Positions 7,607-16,417 are shown, numbered from the stretch's first letter. The stretch is DNA of 64,000 nucleotides from an uncultured Sphingomonas sp. (GCF_936927845.1 NZ_CAKZHV010000031.1:1-64000), one strand, 5' to 3'. Translations and numbers: made by a program. The notes: a model not told the origin generated them from the sequence alone.

Positions 7607-8319
7607 TCAACGCCCGACACGTCACCGCCGAGCGCTCGGTTGTTGTCGCACGCCTGTCGCAGCTGGCACCGCTCGACGAGGAGGCGCGGCAGTTGCTGGA
7701 GGTTGCGGTCGCGAGCGCATACCTGCTGCGCCCGCGGCAGGAATTGCTGTCCGAAGGGCGTCCGGTCGAGACGCCGCTGCTGCTGCTCGACGGCTGGGCC
7801 GCGCGCGTCCGCCTGCTCGTCGATGGTCGGCGGCAGATCGTCGGCCTGATGGTGCCCGGCGACGTGATCGGCATCAGCGAGCTGCCCGATCCGATCTCGA
7901 CCTCAACCATCATCGCGCTGACGCCGCTCACCGTCTGCCCGGCGCCGCCGCGCGGAGCCTCGCGCGCGCTCGATCTTGCCTATGCGCTCAGCCGCGCGTG
8001 CGATGAAGCGTACCTATTGGCGCAGGTGACCCGCCTCGGCCGCATGAATGCGCAGGAGCGGATCATGGACCTGCTGCTCGAACTCTACGATCGGCTCGAA
8101 CTCGCCGGTCTGGTGCGCTCGCGCGGGTTCGACGTGCCGTTGACGCAGGAAACGCTGTCCGACGCGCTCGGGCTCACCCCGGTTCACGTCAACCGCATGC
8201 TCCAGGCCGCGCGCAAGGCGGGCGACCTGGTGTGGACGGGCAAGCGGATCACGCTGAGCGATCCCGAGCGTTCGGCGCGCGAACTCGGTCGTTCGCCGCT
8301 GCGGCTGCGCGCGGTGTGA
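7603..8319 (+). CDS. Crp/Fnr-family transcription regulator
   Basis: A 238-residue protein. The true start is ATG 7603, which overlaps the receiver stop by four bases and follows an AAGGAG site; the frame extends to 7159 but only as a shadow of its neighbours. Residues ~1-120 form a cyclic-nucleotide-binding-type beta roll (RRQIVGLMVPGDVIGI), ~130-165 the dimer helix, and ~170-220 a winged helix with VPLTQETLSDALGLTPVHVNRML as recognition region. No cysteine cluster for an Fe-S centre is seen, so it is not a classical Fnr. It could be a target, or a partner output, of the kinase/receiver pair. Confidence 0.85.
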   Translation: MINARHVTAERSVVVARLSQLAPLDEEARQLLEVAVASAYLLRPRQELLSEGRPVETPLLLLDGWAARVRLLVDGRRQIVGLMVPGDVIGISELPDPISTSTIIALTPLTVCPAPPRGASRALDLAYALSRACDEAYLLAQVTRLGRMNAQERIMDLLLELYDRLELAGLVRSRGFDVPLTQETLSDALGLTPVHVNRMLQAARKAGDLVWTGKRITLSDPERSARELGRSPLRLRAV

Positions 8320-8445
8320 CGAAATACGCGCGATCATAATGACTTACCTGGGTTAGAAGCGCGCCCGCGTTCCGGAACCCGCCTTTCATGCCACCGTTCC
8401 CAGCGCAACTGTCCGGCACGGCGGGGCAGGTGCGGGAGCAAGGCG

Positions 8446-9297
8446 ATGCGGATCCACCATCTCAACTGCGGCACCGATTGTCCGCTCGGCGGCGCGTTGT
8501 TCGACGGGTGCAGCACCGGATTGCTCGGCCATATCGTCTGCCATTGCCTGCTGATCGAAACCGACGCGCACGGGTTGGTGCTGGTCGATACCGGTTACGG
8601 ATTGAAGGATGTCGACCACCCGCACCGCGCCGACCCGCGCATTCCCAGACCGTGGCGCGCGATGCTCAACATACGCCTGCGGGAAGAGGAAACCGCGGTT
8701 CGCCAGATCGAGGCGCTCGGCTTCCGCGCCTCGGACGTGCGCCACATCATCGCGACCCATCACGACTTCGATCACGCCGGCGGGCTGGAGGATTTCCCGA
8801 ACGCCACCGTTCACGTCATGGCACGCGAATATGAGGACGCCACGCGCCCGCACACCGGCTTCGTCGCGCGCAACCGTTGGCGGATGCCGCAGCTGAATGG
8901 CGTCGCCGACTGGCGGCGTTACGGCGCGCAGGGAGAGGACTGGTTCGGGTTCGAGGCAGTGCGGGACCTGGATGGTCTGCCGCCCGAGTTGTTGATGGTG
9001 CCGCTGCCCGGCCACACCTGGGGTCACGCCGGCGTCGCGATCCGGCAGGACGGCGGGCGCTGGCTGCTCCATGCCGGCGATGCTTATTTCTACCGCGGCG
9101 AGATGCGCGAGGCGCAGCGGCGCTGCACGCCGGGCCTGCGCGCTTATCAGCGCCTGATGGAGGCCGACGCGCGCAGCCGGATCGACAATCAGGCGCGGCT
9201 CAGGCGTTTGTCGATCGAGCAGCGCGAGCACGTCACCGTCACGTGCACGCACGATCCGGTCGAGCTCGCACGCGCGCAGGCGGGCGATCCGCTGTAG
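8446..9297 (+). CDS. MBL-fold metallohydrolase
   Basis: A 283-residue metallo-beta-lactamase-fold enzyme. The zinc signature appears as THHDFDHAGG (~residues 105-114, HxxxDH type), with further ligand positions in GHTWGHAG (~189) and HAGDAYF (~206). It has no signal peptide. The ribosome site GGGAGCAAGG precedes ATG 8446. This subgroup includes lactonases and glyoxalase-like hydrolases, but the substrate cannot be told from the sequence. It is a stand-alone gene 126 bases after the Crp-type regulator, which could control it. Confidence 0.8.
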   Translation: MRIHHLNCGTDCPLGGALFDGCSTGLLGHIVCHCLLIETDAHGLVLVDTGYGLKDVDHPHRADPRIPRPWRAMLNIRLREEETAVRQIEALGFRASDVRHIIATHHDFDHAGGLEDFPNATVHVMAREYEDATRPHTGFVARNRWRMPQLNGVADWRRYGAQGEDWFGFEAVRDLDGLPPELLMVPLPGHTWGHAGVAIRQDGGRWLLHAGDAYFYRGEMREAQRRCTPGLRAYQRLMEADARSRIDNQARLRRLSIEQREHVTVTCTHDPVELARAQAGDPL

Positions 9298-9351
9298 CGC
9301 GAAACCCTTCGCTGCCTCGTTGATTGAGCCGGCACGAAGGAGTCCACTGCC

Positions 9352-9774
9352 ATGCTCAAGCCCGCCATCCTCGCCGCGGTCGCATCGATCGCGCTCGCTG
9401 GTTGCCAGGAACAGATCGACCGTCAGGCCGACCGCATCGGCAATGCGGTGTCGGACGACGTCAACGATGCCGCGGCGAACGTGTCGAGCAGCCTCGACAA
9501 TCTCGGCGATGCGATCCGCGGGCAGGCAGACCGTGTCGGTGCCCGCGCGGCCGACGAGGCCGCCAACCAGACCAGCCGCGCAGCCAACGACCTCGCCGAC
9601 CAGATCCGCCGCCACGGCGACCGCGCGGTCGACGATGTCGGCGCAGCGTTACAAGGTGCGGGTGCGTCGCTGCGCGACCGCGATCGCGGGCGAGCGCCGG
9701 CGGAGGACCGCGGGTACGGGGACCGCGGCTACGATCGCGCCGACGAGCGTGATCAGCGCGACGATCGCCGCTGA
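9352..9774 (+). CDS. Small hydrophilic lipoprotein
   Basis: A 140-residue protein starting at ATG 9352 behind an AAGGAG site. The N-terminus is a lipoprotein signal ending in LALAGC (Cys19), so it should be lipidated and periplasm-facing. The mature part is a long amphipathic helix rich in Asp, Arg and Ala with heptad-like spacing, ending in a disordered Arg/Asp tail. The helical repeats recall YtxH/CsbD-like or Lpp-like envelope proteins, but no family is certain. It ends 13 bases from the convergent tlpA stop. Confidence 0.65.
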   Translation: MLKPAILAAVASIALAGCQEQIDRQADRIGNAVSDDVNDAAANVSSSLDNLGDAIRGQADRVGARAADEAANQTSRAANDLADQIRRHGDRAVDDVGAALQGAGASLRDRDRGRAPAEDRGYGDRGYDRADERDQRDDRR

Positions 9775-9787
9775 GCGTCGAGCGGGT

Positions 9788-10396
9788 TCAGACCTCGCTC
9801 AACAGCGCGCGCGACTCCGCACTCGACCAGTCACGCTCGCCCGTCACCCGCCACAGCTCGCGTCCGCGCTTGTCGTAGAGGATCGTCGTCGGCAGGTTCG
9901 CATTCAACGCCAGGCTGAAACCGAGCTGCGGATCGTACATCGGCTCGATCGTTGACAGCCGGCGCTCCGCGAAGAAGCTGCGTGCCTTCTTGGGGTCCAT
10001 GTCCTGGCTGATCGCGACGAAGCGGACGCGTCCATTGGTCGATTTCGCCGCCGCGTCGAGCGTCGGCATCTCCTTGACGCACGGCGCGCACCACGTCGCC
10101 CACAGGTTGACCAGCGTCGGCTTTCCGCCGAACGCCTTGACCGTCAGCGGCTTGCCCGCAGCGTTGGTGAAGGCGACCGCGGGTGCCGCCTCGCCCTTGT
10201 GGCTGCGATCGACCGCGCCTGCCTTGGGAGCGCTGGCGGTCGACGGCGCGGCCTCGTCCGCGCTTGGCGCGGCGGCGGCGTCGTTCGCGGCGACCTGATC
10301 CGAGGCCGCTTGCCCGTTATTCGATGCGGGCTTATCGCAACCCGCGATCGTCGTCGCGATCCCGAGGAGAAGTACGATCGCCGAGCGCGCTGACAT
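9788..10396 (-). CDS. TlpA-family thioredoxin-like lipoprotein
   Basis: A ~202-residue membrane-anchored thiol-disulfide protein. It has a lipoprotein signal ending in IAGC, an Ala/Asp/Ser-rich linker (~20-70) and a thioredoxin fold with active site NLWATWCAPCVKEMPTLD (Cys-Ala-Pro-Cys). TlpA-type proteins reduce periplasmic thiols, for example in cytochrome c or oxidase maturation, and no such partner lies nearby. Its ATG (10394-10396) shares bases with the argH ATG on the other strand through a CATG palindrome; a TTG at 10408 is an alternative start. Confidence 0.88.
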   Translation of the reverse strand: MSARSAIVLLLGIATTIAGCDKPASNNGQAASDQVAANDAAAAPSADEAAPSTASAPKAGAVDRSHKGEAAPAVAFTNAAGKPLTVKAFGGKPTLVNLWATWCAPCVKEMPTLDAAAKSTNGRVRFVAISQDMDPKKARSFFAERRLSTIEPMYDPQLGFSLALNANLPTTILYDKRGRELWRVTGERDWSSAESRALLSEV

Positions 10397-11780
10397 GAAC
10401 GGTTCCAATCAGATGTGGGGCGGACGGTTCGCCGAGGGGCCGGCGGCCGTGATGCGCGAGATAAATGCCTCCATCCCCTTCGACAAGCGGATGTGGCGGC
10501 AGGACATCGCGGGCAGCCGCGCGCACGTCGCGATGCTGGGGCAGCAGGGCATCGTCTCGGCGGATGACGCAACCGCGATCGACGCGGGGTTGGCGCAGGT
10601 CGCCGACGGTTACGAGGCGGACGGCGTGCCGGTCGACCTGGCGCTCGAGGACATCCACATGGCGACCGAGGCGCGGCTCGCCGACGCGATCGGGCCGGTC
10701 GCCGGACGCCTCCACACCGCGCGCAGCCGCAACGATCAGGTCGCGACCGATTTCAAGCTGTGGGTGCGCGACGCGACCGATCAGGTGCTGGCCGCTCTCC
10801 GCGCGCTCGACACCGCGCTGCTCGCGCGCGCGGAGGAACACGCCGACAGCGTCATGCCCGGCTTCACCCACCTGCAATCCGCGCAGCCGGTGACGCTTGG
10901 CCACCACCTGATGGCGTATCACGAGATGATCGCGCGCGACGCGAGCCGTTTCACCGACAATCGCGCGCGTGCCAATCTGTGCCCGCTCGGGTCCGCCGCG
11001 CTCGCCGGCACCGGCTTTCCGGTCGACCGCCACGCCACTGCTCACGCGCTCGGGTTCGATGCGCCGACGCGCAACTCGCTCGACGCGGTCAGTGATCGCG
11101 ACTTCGCGCTCGACTATCTGATGGCGGCGACGCAGTGTGCGCTTCACCTGTCGCGGCTCGCCGAGGAGTTCGTGCTGTGGGCGTCGCAGCCGTTCGGGTT
11201 CATCAGCCTCTCCGACCAATGGTCGACCGGCAGCTCGATCATGCCGCAGAAGCGCAATCCCGATGCGGCGGAACTGGTGCGCGGCCATGCCGGGCGGATC
11301 ACCGGCTGCCTCGTCAGCCTGACCGTGACGATGAAGGGCCTGCCGCTCGCTTATTCAAAGGACATGCAGGACGACAAGCCGCCGGTGTTCGAGTGCCACG
11401 ATCTGCTCGGCCTGTGCCTCGCCGCGATGACCGGGATGGTCGAGAGCGTCACCTTCCGCACCGATCGGATGCGCGGCCTCGCCGAGAGCGGGTTCGCGAC
11501 CGCCACCGATCTCGCCGACTGGCTGGTGCGCGAGGCCGACGTGCCGTTCCGCGAGGCGCACCACATCACCGGCCGCGCGGTGGCGCGTGCGGAAACGCTG
11601 GGCGTCACGCTCGACCGCGTGCCGCTCGCCGACCTGCAGGCGATCGACGCGCGGATCGACGCGCGTGTGTTCGACGTGCTGTCGGTCGACGCCTCGGTTG
11701 CCAGCCGGACGAGCTTCGGCGGCACTGCGCCCGCCAACGTGCGCGCCGCAATCCGGGCGGCGCGGGGAGAGATGGCATGA
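10395..11780 (+). CDS. argH: Argininosuccinate lyase
   Basis: A 461-residue enzyme of the fumarase/aspartase superfamily that splits argininosuccinate into arginine and fumarate, the last step of arginine synthesis. Signature regions are MWGGRFAEGP at the N-terminus, HTARSRNDQVATD, the TGSSIMPQKRNPD fumarate-lyase signature with the mobile catalytic loop, and a typical C-terminal GGTAP. The start may be ATG 10395 or ATG 10413; neither has a strong ribosome site. It is the first of five tightly packed genes and its stop overlaps the next start (ATGA). Confidence 0.95.
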   Translation: MNGSNQMWGGRFAEGPAAVMREINASIPFDKRMWRQDIAGSRAHVAMLGQQGIVSADDATAIDAGLAQVADGYEADGVPVDLALEDIHMATEARLADAIGPVAGRLHTARSRNDQVATDFKLWVRDATDQVLAALRALDTALLARAEEHADSVMPGFTHLQSAQPVTLGHHLMAYHEMIARDASRFTDNRARANLCPLGSAALAGTGFPVDRHATAHALGFDAPTRNSLDAVSDRDFALDYLMAATQCALHLSRLAEEFVLWASQPFGFISLSDQWSTGSSIMPQKRNPDAAELVRGHAGRITGCLVSLTVTMKGLPLAYSKDMQDDKPPVFECHDLLGLCLAAMTGMVESVTFRTDRMRGLAESGFATATDLADWLVREADVPFREAHHITGRAVARAETLGVTLDRVPLADLQAIDARIDARVFDVLSVDASVASRTSFGGTAPANVRAAIRAARGEMA

Positions 11781-12010
11781 AGCATCTGTTGCTGCTCGCC
11801 ACGCTGCCGCTCGCCGCGTGCGGCTCGACGCAGGATCTGAAACCCGCGCCTGGTGCGGCCTTGCCCGTCGCACCGCGCGGCGCGGCCGAGAAGCCGAGCG
11901 TTTCGCAATTGCTCACCCCCTCGGTGCAGGCGCGCCCGACGCGTAGCAACGAGCTGCTGACCAAGTCCAAGCCCCGCAAGCCCGACGAGTTCGACCTGCC
12001 CCCGCAATGA
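11777..12010 (+). CDS. Small lipoprotein (LptM/YifL-like)
   Basis: A 77-residue protein with a short signal and a lipobox LPLAACG (Cys15), followed by a Pro/Lys-rich unstructured tail. Small lipoproteins in this place, just upstream of lysA or dapF, are a recurring feature; E. coli YifL (LptM), which helps mature the LPS translocon protein LptD, is the best-known case. Orthology is suggested by position and architecture only. It overlaps argH and lysA by four bases each, so its translation is coupled to both. Confidence 0.7.
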   Translation: MKHLLLLATLPLAACGSTQDLKPAPGAALPVAPRGAAEKPSVSQLLTPSVQARPTRSNELLTKSKPRKPDEFDLPPQ

Positions 12011-13263
12011 CCCATTTCCATTATCACGACGGCGCTTTGTGGTGCGAGGGCGTGCCCTTGTCGCGCATCGCGGACGAGGTCGGCACCCCCGTCTACGTTT
12101 ATTCCGCCGCCGCCTTCCGCGACCACGCGCGTACCTTTCGCGACGCCCTGGCGGGCGTGGAGCGCAAGCATCTCGCCTATGCGATCAAGGCCAATCCCAA
12201 CATCGCGGTGCTGCGGCTGCTGGCGGCCGAAGGCTACGGCGCCGACGTGGTCTCGGGCGGCGAGATGGCGCGCGCGCTGGCGGCCGGCATGGCCGCGCGC
12301 GACATCGTCTTCTCGGGCGTCGGCAAGACACCCGCCGAGCTGATCCGCGGCCTGGATGCCGGGATCGGACAGTTCAACATCGAGCTGGAGGAGGAGGGCG
12401 TCGTGCTCGCCCGCCTTGCCGCCGAACGCGGGCTGACCGCGCGCGCGGTGCTGCGCGTCAACCCCGACGTCGATGCGGGTACCCACGCCAAGATCTCGAC
12501 CGGCAAGCGCGAGAACAAGTTCGGCGTGCCTATCGATCAGGCCGCGGCGATGTTCGCGCGCCTGTCCGCGCTGCCGGGCCTCGATCTGCAGGGCGTCGCG
12601 ATCCACATCGGCAGCCAGTTGTTCGATCTCGCCCCGCTCGAGGCCGCGTACAACCGCGTCAAGGCACTGGTCGACGAGCTGCGTAGCGGGGGCCACCGCG
12701 TCACGCGCGTCGATCTGGGCGGTGGTCTGGGCGTTGCCTACAAGGCCGACGATCGCCCGACGCCGCCGGCCGATTACGGCGCAATGGTGGAGCGCGTGAC
12801 GCGCGGCTGGGACGTGGAGCTGATGTTCGAGCCCGGCCGCGTGATCGCGGCGAACGCGGGCGTGCTGCTGACGCGCGTGATCTGGGTCAAGCCGGGCGTC
12901 GTGAACCCGTACGTCATCGTCGACGCGGCGATGAACGACCTCGCACGCCCCGCGCTCTACGACGCGTGGCACGATTTCGCAGCCGTTCAGCCCACGGGCG
13001 AGCGGATGACGGGCAACATCGCGGGTCCGGTGTGCGAGACGGGCGACACGTTCGCGATGGCGCGCGAGATCGATCGCGTGGCGTCCGGTGACCTCGCGGT
13101 GTTCCACAGCGCGGGCGCGTATGGCGCGACGATGGCGTCGACCTACAACAGCCGCGCGCTCGTGCCCGAGGTGCTGGTCGACAGCGACCGCTACGCCGTG
13201 GTCGCCGACCGCATCGCCGCCGAGACGATCCTCGCGGCTGAGCGCGTGCCCGAATGGTTGTGA
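12007..13263 (+). CDS. lysA: Diaminopimelate decarboxylase
   Basis: A 418-residue PLP enzyme that decarboxylates meso-diaminopimelate to lysine. Fold-III signs are the Schiff-base Lys in HLAYAIKANPN (~residue 61), the phosphate-binding glycine loop VDLGGGLGV (~238), the EPGR motif (FEPGRVIAAN, ~277) and VCETGDTF with the active-site Cys (~345). Full length for the family. The start overlaps the lipoprotein stop by four bases. Confidence 0.95.
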   Translation: MTHFHYHDGALWCEGVPLSRIADEVGTPVYVYSAAAFRDHARTFRDALAGVERKHLAYAIKANPNIAVLRLLAAEGYGADVVSGGEMARALAAGMAARDIVFSGVGKTPAELIRGLDAGIGQFNIELEEEGVVLARLAAERGLTARAVLRVNPDVDAGTHAKISTGKRENKFGVPIDQAAAMFARLSALPGLDLQGVAIHIGSQLFDLAPLEAAYNRVKALVDELRSGGHRVTRVDLGGGLGVAYKADDRPTPPADYGAMVERVTRGWDVELMFEPGRVIAANAGVLLTRVIWVKPGVVNPYVIVDAAMNDLARPALYDAWHDFAAVQPTGERMTGNIAGPVCETGDTFAMAREIDRVASGDLAVFHSAGAYGATMASTYNSRALVPEVLVDSDRYAVVADRIAAETILAAERVPEWL

Positions 13264-13267
13264 GCCG

Positions 13268-14053
13268 GTGAGCGCCGGTGCCGTGAGTCTCTGGCCCGCG
13301 CTGCCGATCTTCGTGCGGCTGTCCGGCCGCGCGGTGGTGCTGGTGGGGGAGGGCGAGGCGGCCGATGCCAAGCGCCGCCTGCTCGAACGCGCCGGCGCGA
13401 CGATCGTCGGCGAGGACCACGCGGGCGAGGCGCGGCTGGCGGTGGTCGCCGATGACGAACCCGCCGCGCATCGGCTGAAGGCGCGGGGGCTACTCGTCAA
13501 CGTCGTCGATCGCCCAGAGCTGTGCGACTTCACGTTGCCCGCGATCGTCGACCGCGCGCCGCTGCTGGTCGCGATCGGCACCGGCGGCGTCTCCGCCGGG
13601 CTCGCCGCGGCGGTGCGCCAGCGGCTGGAGGCGATCCTGCCCGCGGGGATCGGGCGATTGGCCGAGGCGCTCCACGCGGCGCGCGTTGCGCTGCGCGCGC
13701 GCTTTCCCGAGACGGCGCAGCGCCGCCGCGCGATCGGTGCCGCACTCGCCGCCGGCGGTGCGCTTGATCCGCTCGGCGATCATGACGGCGCGGACGTGGT
13801 GGAACGGATCGCCGCCGGCGCCGCGCCGCGTGTCGCGCACATCCGCCTGCGCTCGACCGATCCCGACGATCTCACGTTGCGCGAGGCGCGCTGGCTCGCG
13901 CAGGCCGACCGCGTCACGCACCGCGGTGACGTACCCGCGGCGGTTCTCGACCGCGCGCGCGCCGACGCGGTGCGCGAGTTGACCGAGGCCGCGTCCAGCG
14001 CGAGCGCGGAGGGGCTGACCGTCGACGTGGCGCTGGGCGGGCAGCGCGCATGA
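13268..14053 (+). CDS. Precorrin-2 dehydrogenase / sirohydrochlorin ferrochelatase domain protein
   Basis: A 261-residue protein equal to the N-terminal part of CysG (Met8-like), which oxidises precorrin-2 with NAD and may insert iron to give siroheme. It has an NAD-binding strand-loop (VVLVGEGEAADAKRRLLERAGA), the VNVVDRPELCDFTLPAIVDRAPLLVAIGTGGVSAGLA segment typical of the dehydrogenase, and a helical dimerisation part. The methyltransferase half of CysG is absent; cobA must be elsewhere. The start is GTG 13268, five bases after lysA; GTG 13283 is possible. Confidence 0.82.
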   Translation: MSAGAVSLWPALPIFVRLSGRAVVLVGEGEAADAKRRLLERAGATIVGEDHAGEARLAVVADDEPAAHRLKARGLLVNVVDRPELCDFTLPAIVDRAPLLVAIGTGGVSAGLAAAVRQRLEAILPAGIGRLAEALHAARVALRARFPETAQRRRAIGAALAAGGALDPLGDHDGADVVERIAAGAAPRVAHIRLRSTDPDDLTLREARWLAQADRVTHRGDVPAAVLDRARADAVRELTEAASSASAEGLTVDVALGGQRA

Positions 14054-15030
14054 CCGGCTTCGCCTATCGCATCGCCGATGGCCGCGCCGAGCCGGTCGAG
14101 CTGGCCGACGCGCTCGGCTGCGGCGCGCCGTTCGTCTGGGTGCATCTCGCGACCACCGCCGAGCATGCGCAGACGTGGCTGCGCGCGTGCGCCAAGCTCG
14201 AACCCTTCACGGTCGACGCGCTGACCGCGAATGAAACCCGCCCGCGTTGCGAGAAGATGGGCGGCGGCACCGGTGAGGGCGCGTTCCTCAATCTGCGCGG
14301 CCGCACCGACGAGGAGCTTGAGTCGTCGGACATGCTTGCTTCGATCCGCATCTGGGCGGCGAAGGGGCGCGTCGTATCGGTCACGCGCAAGAAGCTGGTC
14401 GCGCTCGACGCCGTCGTCGAGGAGGTGAAATCGGGCACGATCCGCGATCCCGGCGACCTGCTGACCGCGTTCGCGACCGAGATCACCGAGGATCTCGACC
14501 CGGTCGTCGCCGATCTCGGCGACTGGCTCGACGATTGCGAGCAGAAGCTCGACGTCAAACGCATCTTCGAGTTGCGCCGCGGCGTGACGCGCGTGCGCTC
14601 GGAGGCGATCAACTACCGCCGGTTCCTGGCACCGCAGCGGATCGCGCTCGAGCGGCTGGCGACGCTGCCGGGTGACTGGCTGGGCGACGATGATCGCGCA
14701 CATCTGTCCGCCGCCGCCGACCGCGCCGCGCGCATGGCGGAGGAGGTGGAGGCGATCCGCGAACGCGCCAGCGTGGTGCACGAGGCGCTGACCGACCTGC
14801 GCGCCGAACAGCTCGATTCGCGCAGCCTGGTGATCGCGATCGCGGCGATGGTGTTCCTGCCGCTCACCTTCATCACCGGGCTGTACGGGATGAACGTCGA
14901 CGGTTTGTGGTTCGCGCACGAACCCTGGGCGTTCGACGCGATCGTCGGGCTTTGCTTCGTCATCGCCGCGGGCACGACGTTGTTCTTCGTGCGCCACCGC
15001 TGGATCGGGCGCGGGACGGGGCCGGGATAA
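14050..15030 (+). CDS. CorA-family divalent metal transporter
   Basis: A 326-residue CorA-type channel. The large cytoplasmic N-terminal domain (~1-255) ends in a long stalk helix. Two C-terminal membrane segments follow, the first ending in the family signature GLYGMNVDG (GMN at the pore mouth), the second near residues 290-315. The N-terminal half resembles the ZntB branch, so Zn efflux or uptake is possible as well as Mg/Co transport. It overlaps the preceding gene by four bases and ends the argH operon, four bases from the convergent DUF4383 gene. Confidence 0.88.
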   Translation: MTGFAYRIADGRAEPVELADALGCGAPFVWVHLATTAEHAQTWLRACAKLEPFTVDALTANETRPRCEKMGGGTGEGAFLNLRGRTDEELESSDMLASIRIWAAKGRVVSVTRKKLVALDAVVEEVKSGTIRDPGDLLTAFATEITEDLDPVVADLGDWLDDCEQKLDVKRIFELRRGVTRVRSEAINYRRFLAPQRIALERLATLPGDWLGDDDRAHLSAAADRAARMAEEVEAIRERASVVHEALTDLRAEQLDSRSLVIAIAAMVFLPLTFITGLYGMNVDGLWFAHEPWAFDAIVGLCFVIAAGTTLFFVRHRWIGRGTGPG

Positions 15031-15034
15031 TCGG

Positions 15035-15451
15035 TCAGGGCTGCACGAGCCCTACACGCTCCCGGTGGACGAACCCGAAATAAGCAGCGACGATCGCGAG
15101 CAGCGCGTGCAGCCAGATGTCGTTGCCGTAAATCGGCACCAGGCCGAAGGTCGTGTCGGTTGCCGGTATCAGCCCCATGATCGTCAGCGCAGCGTAGATC
15201 AGCGCCACGCCCTTTGCATAAGCGTAAGCGCCGCCGACGCTGCGTGCAGCGAACAGGCCCCAGAGGCCGAACGCCACATGCACCAGATTGTGCAGCACGT
15301 TGACCGGGAACAGCCCCAGCGCCAGGCGCGACGACGCCGTGACCGTGACGCCCGGATGCACATGCTCGGGCGACAGGCCGGGTATGAACCCCGCCACACC
15401 GGCGAGCAGGAAGACGATGCCGAACAACGTGGCGAAATGACGAACCGACAT
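15035..15451 (-). CDS. DUF4383-type membrane protein
   Basis: A 138-residue membrane protein with four predicted hydrophobic segments (roughly 8-28, 50-72, 78-98, 108-128). The pattern of a short extracytoplasmic loop after helix 1 and an NVLHNLVHVAFGLWGL helix with conserved His is typical of the DUF4383 family, whose function is unknown. Starts at ATG 15451 behind GGAGACG. It is convergent with the corA-type gene. Confidence 0.75.
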   Translation of the reverse strand: MSVRHFATLFGIVFLLAGVAGFIPGLSPEHVHPGVTVTASSRLALGLFPVNVLHNLVHVAFGLWGLFAARSVGGAYAYAKGVALIYAALTIMGLIPATDTTFGLVPIYGNDIWLHALLAIVAAYFGFVHRERVGLVQP

Positions 15452-15612
15452 GAGCGTCTCCGTGGCGAACGACCGTTCAGCGGGTTGCCAGGGCGCTTGT
15501 TCCGTGTACTTGATTTACGTGGATGCGAAAGCCGCCACGTGACGCTCGCGCGCGCAGGCCGGGATCATGCTGGCCTTGCCACGGTGGTTTGATACACCGA
15601 CCGGCGGGTACG

Positions 15613-15981
15613 ATGGCTGCGGTGTCGGAAAGATATGCGATGAAGGACTGGTCAGCCGTCGTGGCGGTCGGCATTGCGCTGCCAGGGGTCGAGCAGGGCA
15701 CATCCTACGGCAAGCCCGCGCTCCGGTTTCGCGGACGCACGCTTGCGGCGACCACGGCGCCCGATCCCGACAGCTTCGTGCTCCATGTCGCACTCGAGGA
15801 GAAAGACCGGCTGCTGGAGCGCGATCCGGCGACGTTCTGGCAGACCGATCATTATCACGGCTGGCCGGCGATCCTCGTTCGCTTCGGCGGCGATGCCGAT
15901 CTCGTCGCGACGCTGCTGGCACGCGCATGGTGGGACCGTGCGACCAAGGTGCAGCGTAGCGTGTTCGGGGCGTGTCCCTGA
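15613..15981 (+). CDS. MmcQ/YjbR-family protein
   Basis: A 122-residue protein; start ATG 15613 is preferred to the earlier frame opening. It shows the YjbR/MmcQ fold pattern: GIALPGVEQGTSYGKPALRFRGR at the N-terminus, a central acidic EEKDRLLERDP stretch and a closing VATLLARAWWDRATKVQR helix. Members of the family have a DNA-binding-like 'double wing' fold and no firm function. Convergent with fliS and 19 bases from it, so it marks the left border of the flagellar locus. Confidence 0.75.
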   Translation: MAAVSERYAMKDWSAVVAVGIALPGVEQGTSYGKPALRFRGRTLAATTAPDPDSFVLHVALEEKDRLLERDPATFWQTDHYHGWPAILVRFGGDADLVATLLARAWWDRATKVQRSVFGACP

Positions 15982-16000
15982 TCGGTTAGCTATGGCTGCG

Positions 16001-16399
16001 CTATGCCGCGCGCGCCTGCTTCCACGCTTGTGCGATCTCGTCCAGTTCGTCGGCGACGTGGCGGAACGGCGCGCCGGAGTGGCCGATGCTCGCCTCCACC
16101 ACGCGGCGACGCGCGCCCGCGTAGAGCCGCGCCAGCGTGGTCGACACCTCGCCGCCGCGTTCGAAGTCGAGGTTTGCTTCCAGCGCGAACAGGATCGCGG
16201 TGGCGCGCGTCACGCGCTCGCTCTTGACCGCGTAGCGCCCGTTCTCCGCCGCCCAGGCCGAGGTGCGCAGCGCCGCGATCAGTTCCTCGTAGAGGAGCTG
16301 CACCAAGGCGGGGCCGTCCGCCACCGCGGTGCGGCCGGCGAGATCGATCTCGCGGTAGGTGCGCGCCGGATCGCGCAGCAGGGCGGATGCGTAGGCCAT
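16001..16399 (-). CDS. fliS: Flagellin export chaperone FliS
   Basis: A 132-residue helical protein matching FliS: early Tyr in the ARTYREID segment, LVQLLYEELIAALR helix, RATAILFALEANLDFERGGEVSTTLARLY and a C-terminal Trp (IAQAWKQ). FliS binds the flagellin C-terminus and keeps it unfolded for export. It lies 18 bases downstream of fliD on the same strand and should share its FliA-type promoter. Caulobacter-type flaF/flbT are not seen in the window. Confidence 0.88.
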   Translation of the reverse strand: MAYASALLRDPARTYREIDLAGRTAVADGPALVQLLYEELIAALRTSAWAAENGRYAVKSERVTRATAILFALEANLDFERGGEVSTTLARLYAGARRRVVEASIGHSGAPFRHVADELDEIAQAWKQARAA

Positions 16400-16417
16400 G
16401 TCAGTCGAGCCCCGCTA

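Noticed and set aside
11605..13581. 658-residue open frame antisense to argH-lysA
   Set aside because: High-GC shadow; its composition and lack of any domain contrast with the well-conserved plus-strand genes.
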